From Paenibacillus humicus NBRC 102415 (GTDB lineage Bacteria > Bacillota > Bacilli > Paenibacillales > Paenibacillaceae): 64,000 bases of DNA. Where the stretch lies: positions 1 to 64,000 of the forward strand of contig NZ_BIMD01000019.1 of assembly GCF_004000905.1 (NCBI RefSeq), read 5' to 3'. The translations under genes were made by a program, and so were the position numbers. Below the pieces are notes generated by a model. It searched no databases. It saw nothing but the letters and a program-made list of their open reading frames with translations, and had not been told where the DNA came from. Shown here piece after piece: positions 59,876 through 64,000 of the stretch; positions within the stretch are counted from its first letter, which is position 1; each line of letters opens with the position of its first letter.

Positions 59876-60376
59876 ATGACGAATAAACCCGACGGCGGGC
59901 TGGGCTGGCAGGTCGTGCCCATGACGGAGCGGCATGCCGAGGAAGTATGCGGCTGGCGCTTCGAGCCCCCCTATGACGTCTACAATAACGATCCTTGGGA
60001 AGTGCTCAGGAAGCTGGAGATCGAGATCGGCGATCCCAAGCTCAGGCAGGAGCAGTATGCAGCCGTGGTCGACCCGGAGGACGGCGAGCTGATGGGCTAC
60101 GCGCAGTTTTTTCCCATCCAGGGCGTCACCCGCCTCGGTCTGGCGATGCGGCCCGATCTGTGCGGAGACGGGCTCGGCCCGGCCTTCGTCTCGCTGCTTG
60201 TCCAGGAAGCCAAGCGTCGCAAGCCTGGAGACGAAATCGACCTCGAAGTGCTCATATGGAACCACCGCGCGAAGCGGGCCTACGAGAAAGCCGGGTTCCG
60301 CCTGACCGACACCTACGAGCGCGGGACGCCGGAAGGACCGAAAATGTTCCACTGCATGGTGTACAAGGGCCGCTGA
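59876..60376 (+). CDS. GNAT N-acetyltransferase
   Basis: 166 residues, one GNAT domain. LGLAMRPDLCGDGLGPAFVS carries the acetyl-CoA loop, and EVLIWNHRAKRAYEKAGFR is the classical ending. A perfect TATAAT (59823) lies about 50 bases upstream. The ATG at 59876 is 11 bases after GGAG. A GTG at 59864 overlaps that site and is less likely. Substrate unknown. Confidence 0.9.
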   Translation: MTNKPDGGLGWQVVPMTERHAEEVCGWRFEPPYDVYNNDPWEVLRKLEIEIGDPKLRQEQYAAVVDPEDGELMGYAQFFPIQGVTRLGLAMRPDLCGDGLGPAFVSLLVQEAKRRKPGDEIDLEVLIWNHRAKRAYEKAGFRLTDTYERGTPEGPKMFHCMVYKGR

Positions 60377-60387
60377 CCGTCTGCGGC

Positions 60388-60510
60388 CCGGATTGAGATC
60401 GGTTCTATTTCTTCCTGCGGCACTATCCTCTATTCATCCTGCCACCCGGATCGATACCAGCTCTATTCATTCCAGCGCCTGGATGGACATCAGCCTCTAT
60501 TCCTTCCAGC
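60388..60510. repeat. Degenerate tandem repeat, about 33 bp, four units
   Basis: The core CTCTATTCnTTCCAGC recurs at 60403, 60428, 60461 and 60495, preceded in three units by a CCnGGATnGAnATC-type block. It lies in the short space between convergent genes and is non-coding. Confidence 0.55.
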
Positions 60511-60546
60511 AGCTCAAACTCGCTGGAGCCGCCATATGTACTCCCG

Positions 60547-61776
60547 TCAGCCAAGCTCATCCTCCCGGACATCCACTAGCAGGAACATGTCCGGTCCCGC
60601 CGGCACGGACACGGTACGCACCCGGCCGCCCCGGTCCAGATCCGTGTACGGCCTGGAGATAGCGAAGCGCCGTCCGGACAGCAGCTCCACGCTGCTGTAG
60701 ACGAAATAGGGACGCCAGCTCCAATCCGAGCCCCGGTAATGTTCTTCCCGAATCCATCCGCCCTCCGTCCGCTGGTAGTTGGCGGAGAGCTGAATGCCGT
60801 CGGACCGGCACAGGTAGGCGCGCATGCAGCCAGCATCTAGCTTGCGGAGCAGCGGCGCCAGGAAAGCCTCTTCGCCGCCCTCCCCTCCGCTGTCCCGGAG
60901 CAGCCGCTCCGCCTCGCGGGCGAGCTCCTCGGCCTGCCTCCAGCGTCCGCTTTCCTCTCCCGCCTGCTTCCGCTTGGTGTCCAGCAGCTCCGAGTCCAGC
61001 AGACGCTTATACCGGTCCCGGCTGCCGAAGGCAGCCTCCGCTCCCGAGAACAGATAGCCCTGCACGTAGCGCGCCCCGGCCGATATCGCCCGCTGCAGAT
61101 CCTGCCGGGTCTCGACCCCTTCCATGAGCAGGGAGGCGCCGATGCCGTCGGCGATGGCCGAGAGCGATCGCAGCACCCCGTGGAAGCCTTCGTGATGGGC
61201 GCTCCGGGATACCATATTCATATCCACCTTGAGCATATCCGGCTGGATATGCGCGATCCGGTCCAGGTTGCTGAACCGGCTCCCGACGTCGTCGACGGCG
61301 ATGCTGCAGCCCGCCCGGCGGAATTCACGCACCGCTCCGACCAGGCATTCGATTTCTCCGTCGAAATCCTCCTCCGTCACCTCGATGCAGATCAGGCTTG
61401 GATCAACCTTGCACTGCTCCAGCAGCTTCAACATCGGAAGGACAGAGCTGTCCACGCTCCCGGAGGACCCGCCGGACAGCCACCCCGGCTGAAGATTGAT
61501 GAACAGCTTCTCGGTCCGTCCCAGCCGGCCATGCTCCCGCACGGCCTGCTCCCGGATGAAGGCGTCGAGCTCCCTCTTGGCTTTCTCGGAAACGCCGGGA
61601 TGGCTGAAATAAGCCCCCAGGCTGCGCGCTCCGGAGGCTCCGCAATCTCTTCCAAGGACTTCGTATCCGGTTACGATCCGGGTATCCAGGGCCAGGATCG
61701 GCTGATAGTAGGCTCTCGGGTTCTGCGGGCGGGACGGCTGGTCCGCCTCCGGCCGCTCGCTTGAATCCATCGTCAT
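60547..61776 (-). CDS. EAL-domain c-di-GMP phosphodiesterase, YkuI-like
   Basis: 409 residues. The EAL domain (about 20-250) has the signature as EVL (E39), with N94 (FINLQP), E132 (IEVTEED), D162-D163 (VDDVG), K183, E219 and Q239 (QGY), so the metal- and substrate-binding set looks complete. A helical linker (about 265-300) and a PAS-like C-terminal domain (300-409) match B. subtilis YkuI (407 aa), which binds c-di-GMP but has little known activity. The start at MTMDSS has GGAGAGG 8 bases upstream. Confidence 0.92.
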   Translation of the reverse strand: MTMDSSERPEADQPSRPQNPRAYYQPILALDTRIVTGYEVLGRDCGASGARSLGAYFSHPGVSEKAKRELDAFIREQAVREHGRLGRTEKLFINLQPGWLSGGSSGSVDSSVLPMLKLLEQCKVDPSLICIEVTEEDFDGEIECLVGAVREFRRAGCSIAVDDVGSRFSNLDRIAHIQPDMLKVDMNMVSRSAHHEGFHGVLRSLSAIADGIGASLLMEGVETRQDLQRAISAGARYVQGYLFSGAEAAFGSRDRYKRLLDSELLDTKRKQAGEESGRWRQAEELAREAERLLRDSGGEGGEEAFLAPLLRKLDAGCMRAYLCRSDGIQLSANYQRTEGGWIREEHYRGSDWSWRPYFVYSSVELLSGRRFAISRPYTDLDRGGRVRTVSVPAGPDMFLLVDVREDELG

Positions 61777-62030
61777 CGCTGGGGCCTCTCCTGTACCGGT
61801 CAATTATGTAAGATAATCTGACATTAATTGCTATTGTATCGGACTCTCCCTTGCGTGACAAGCTTTGGAAGAGCTCCAGGAGAGCCGGCAGCCCTTTCCC
61901 CAGCCATCTTTCGCGCATCGCGATCAGCCGGCATGCGATGCGCATCCGGCTGGTCGTTTTATTGTATCGGCAGTTTTCGCCGGCGCGCTCCTGCCCGCTC
62001 TCGGCTGACCCATTCGCGCGGAGCGGCCGC

Positions 62031-62324
62031 TCAGATCAGCCGCACGATGCGGGCTTCCTTGCCGTCCACCAGCACCTCGATGACATGGAACTTCGGCTTG
62101 TAGGCGACGACGCCCTCGCCCACATGCAGGATCGGCTCCTCGCCGAGACCGTAGAAGACATCGTCCGCCAGCGCCTCCATCACTTCATGCTTCTCCTGGT
62201 CGCCAAGCTCGCTCCAATCCTCCTGGCTCATATCGAAAAAGGAGTAACTATCGCGAATCGCGCTCACCGCGACCGTCAGATCTTCCAAAATTTCCTTGTA
62301 TTCCCTCGCATGCTTTACGCCCAT
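62031..62324 (-). CDS. Small conserved soluble protein, unknown
   Basis: 97 residues, acidic, with helical N-terminal half (EYKEILEDLTVAVSAIRDSY) and a beta-rich end (VVAYKPKFHVIEVLVDGKEA). No recognised domain. An ATG at 62324 is preferred because AGGAAGG lies 12 bases before it but immediately adjoins the other ATG at 62336. Position between ykuI-like and mot genes is not informative. Confidence 0.65.
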   Translation of the reverse strand: MGVKHAREYKEILEDLTVAVSAIRDSYSFFDMSQEDWSELGDQEKHEVMEALADDVFYGLGEEPILHVGEGVVAYKPKFHVIEVLVDGKEARIVRLI

Positions 62325-62533
62325 GCCTTCCGCCATCCTTCCTGTAAATACGGATCTATTTTCCTATTGTACACGGATATGTGGGGCCTTAACGCCTGGT
62401 GACACAATAAAAGCCAAAATTTCTCTAATCGCAACCAGCCGAGAAGTCGATATATAGGACACAAAGGGCTCGGCTCCGCATCGCCTCGGCGCTTGGAGAG
62501 CCTGTCATCAACCATTTTTGGACGGGGTGTATT

Positions 62534-63337
62534 ATGGAAAAATCCACATTCATCGGTATTGTACTGGGTTTTGCCGCCGTATTGGTCGGCATGGTGCTTA
62601 AGGGAGCTCCGCTCCACAATCTCGCCAACCCGGCGGCATTTATGATCATCATTGTCGGAACGGCCGCGGCGCTCTTCATCGGCTTCCCGATGTCGGAGAT
62701 CGCCAAGTTTCCGACTCTCTTGAAGCTCGTCTTCTTCAGTCCCAAGCTGCTCTCCCGCCAAAATCTGATCGGCATGTTCGCCGACTGGGCTTCCGTAACC
62801 CGCCGCGAAGGACTTCTCGCTCTGGAGACCAAAGTCGAGGACATCGAGGATCCGTTCCTGAAGAACGGCATGCGCATGATCATCGACGGCAACGACCAGG
62901 ACTTCGTGCGCGAGGTGCTGCTCGAGGACATCGCGGCGACGGAGGACAGGCACAAGGCCGGCGCCCTCATCTTCACCCAAGCCGGCACCTACGCCCCTAC
63001 GCTCGGGGTTCTCGGAGCCGTAGTCGGCCTCATCGCGGCCCTCTCGGACATGAGCGACATGGAGAAGCTGGCTCATGCGATCGCCGGCGCGTTCATCGCG
63101 ACGCTGCTCGGCATCTTCACCGGCTACGTGCTGTGGCATCCGATCGCCAACAAGCTGAAGCGGATTTCCAAGCGCGAGATCCAGCTCAAGCTCATGATGG
63201 TCGAAGGCCTCCTCTCCATCCAGTCCGGCGTCTCCACGATCGCCATCAACCAGAAGCTGTCGGTCTACCTGACGCCGAAGGAACGAATCCAAATGCAGGA
63301 ATCGAAAGAAGGGAAGCTCATTGAGCAAGAAACATAA
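62534..63337 (+). CDS. motA: Flagellar motor stator protein MotA
   Basis: 267 residues with four helices (about 5-22, 34-52, 150-172, 178-200) and a large cytoplasmic loop (about 60-145). Motifs: GTAAALFIGFP, DPFLKNGMRMIIDG and the Pro-containing GTYAPTLGVLGAVVGLI. MotA and MotB form the ion channel that drives the flagellum, and a chemoreceptor is encoded in the same window. GGGGTG precedes ATG. The stop overlaps the start of motB by 17 bases. Confidence 0.95.
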   Translation: MEKSTFIGIVLGFAAVLVGMVLKGAPLHNLANPAAFMIIIVGTAAALFIGFPMSEIAKFPTLLKLVFFSPKLLSRQNLIGMFADWASVTRREGLLALETKVEDIEDPFLKNGMRMIIDGNDQDFVREVLLEDIAATEDRHKAGALIFTQAGTYAPTLGVLGAVVGLIAALSDMSDMEKLAHAIAGAFIATLLGIFTGYVLWHPIANKLKRISKREIQLKLMMVEGLLSIQSGVSTIAINQKLSVYLTPKERIQMQESKEGKLIEQET

Positions 63338-64000
63338 GCACGACGACCACGAAGAGCATGTGGACGAGTCCTGGCTCATCCCTTATGCCGACCTGCTCAC
63401 CCTGCTGCTCGCCCTCTTCATCGTTCTCTACGCTTCCAGCTCGGTCGACGCCAAGAAGTTCGAGCAGATGAGCCGCGCCTTCAACATCGCCCTCAGCGGA
63501 GGCAACGGCGTCCTCGAGAGCTACAAGTCGATCGACGCCCAGGCGATGGTATCCGACAAGAAGGAAAAGGAGCAGGGACAGTCCTCCTCCCAGTCGTCGC
63601 AGTCGACCCAGGACTCCCAGAGCCTGGACAAGGCGATGCAGGAGCTGATGCGCAAGGAGCAGGAGGATCTCGAGAAGCTCAAGCGCCAGGTGGACAAGTA
63701 CATCAAGGACAACGGCCTCAGCACCCAGCTGGAGACGAAGCTCAACCAGTCCCGCCTGATGATTACGATCAGCGACCGCGCCTTGTTCCCTTCCGGCAGC
63801 GCGGCGGTGAAGCCCGAATCCCGCAAGCTCGGCACCTTCATCGGCGGCATGCTGCAGAAGTATCCCAATTACGAGATCATGGTGTCGGGCCATACCGACA
63901 ACCAGCCGATCAACAATTCCGAATTCAGCTCCAACTGGGATTTGAGCACGATGCGCGCCGTCCGCTTCATGGACGTCCTTCTGCTCAATTCGAACCTCGA
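63321..64000 (+). CDS. motB: Flagellar motor stator protein MotB, 5' part
   Basis: Starts at TTG (AAGGGAAG upstream), inside the end of motA, so the two are translationally coupled. The gene runs past the right edge. Visible are the single membrane helix with the ion-binding Asp24 (WLIPYADLLTLLLALFIVLY), a Ser/Gln-rich linker with charged helix (about 75-130) and the OmpA-like peptidoglycan-binding domain (SGSAAVKPESRKLGTF, SGHTDNQPINN). The region around Asp24 resembles proton-type MotB of B. subtilis. Confidence 0.94.
   Translation, partial: MSKKHKHDDHEEHVDESWLIPYADLLTLLLALFIVLYASSSVDAKKFEQMSRAFNIALSGGNGVLESYKSIDAQAMVSDKKEKEQGQSSSQSSQSTQDSQSLDKAMQELMRKEQEDLEKLKRQVDKYIKDNGLSTQLETKLNQSRLMITISDRALFPSGSAAVKPESRKLGTFIGGMLQKYPNYEIMVSGHTDNQPINNSEFSSNWDLSTMRAVRFMDVLLLNSNL

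Noticed and set aside
60388-60510. Repeat cluster considered as a CRISPR array
   Set aside because: Units are degenerate, spacing irregular, there are no unique spacers between identical repeats, and no cas genes occur.
1-64000. tRNA, rRNA and insertion-sequence genes
   Set aside because: No cloverleaf-like or rRNA-like segments and no transposase motifs or terminal inverted repeats were noticed on either strand. A dedicated search was not possible here.

Overview
The window looks like a chromosomal segment of a high-GC, endospore-forming Firmicute of the Paenibacillaceae (Paenibacillus or a close relative). Supporting signs are strong Shine-Dalgarno sites (AAAGGAGG type) before almost every gene, lipoproteins with AC-type lipoboxes, an SLH-domain surface protein, Bacillus-like families (YkuI-type EAL protein, KapD-like exonuclease, DUF1540, HxlR/DoxX, MotAB), Fur-box-like sequences of the Bacillus 7-1-7 type and classical Firmicute riboswitches. 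By eye most of the window is about 60% GC. The exceptions are the AT-rich gene at 54066-56435 and a decayed patch around 22.5-23.2 kb. I saw no rRNA, tRNA, CRISPR array or recognisable insertion sequence.

Layout. 0-8.6 kb: end of a MacB/LolD-like ABC exporter, ExoA, a DUF2339 membrane protein, a DEDDh exonuclease, a VOC protein, a tiny DUF1540 protein and a soluble sensor histidine kinase. 8.8-22.5 kb: a large amino-sugar and cell-wall-recycling locus. It contains anmK, a BadF-type sugar kinase, namZ, a PIG-L deacetylase, a double GNAT protein, a carbohydrate ABC transporter, murQ and the regulator murR, then a divergent GH4 glycosidase and a second BadF-type kinase. 22.5-23.3 kb: gene remains. 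23.3-29.5 kb: DinB, DMT exporter with divergent ArsR regulator, DUF2062, aldo/keto reductase and small secreted or membrane proteins. 29.8-33.2 kb: Fur-type siderophore uptake operon (binding protein and two permeases, no ATPase). 33.8-41.5 kb: GNAT, ferredoxin, ABC-F ATPase, TerC protein behind a manganese (yybP-ykoY) riboswitch, a two-gene operon with an FPGG-repeat protein, folD behind a ZTP riboswitch, GtrA/glycosidase remnants and a methyltransferase. 41.7-53.8 kb: CAP-Big-SLH surface protein, an APH-GNAT fusion with a possible leader peptide, M32 carboxypeptidase, chemoreceptor, two-gene ABC system, diaminopimelate dehydrogenase, frameshifted hxlR and doxX. 54.0-56.5 kb: an AT-rich SIR2/P-loop gene, probably a horizontally acquired anti-phage effector. 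56.8-64 kb: rhodanese, MFS transporter, GNAT, YkuI-like EAL protein, small conserved protein, motA and the start of motB.

How the parts may work together. The 8.8-22.5 kb locus reads as one pathway. An ABC importer would bring in a muropeptide sugar. NamZ, which here lacks a signal peptide and is therefore probably cytosolic, would split it. Kinases (BadF type, AnmK) would phosphorylate the sugars, and MurQ would convert MurNAc-6-phosphate to GlcNAc-6-phosphate. MurR would control the locus through TGAAAT-type boxes. This ABC-based, cytosolic-NamZ arrangement and the solitary SIR2/P-loop gene are the two most interesting parts of the window.
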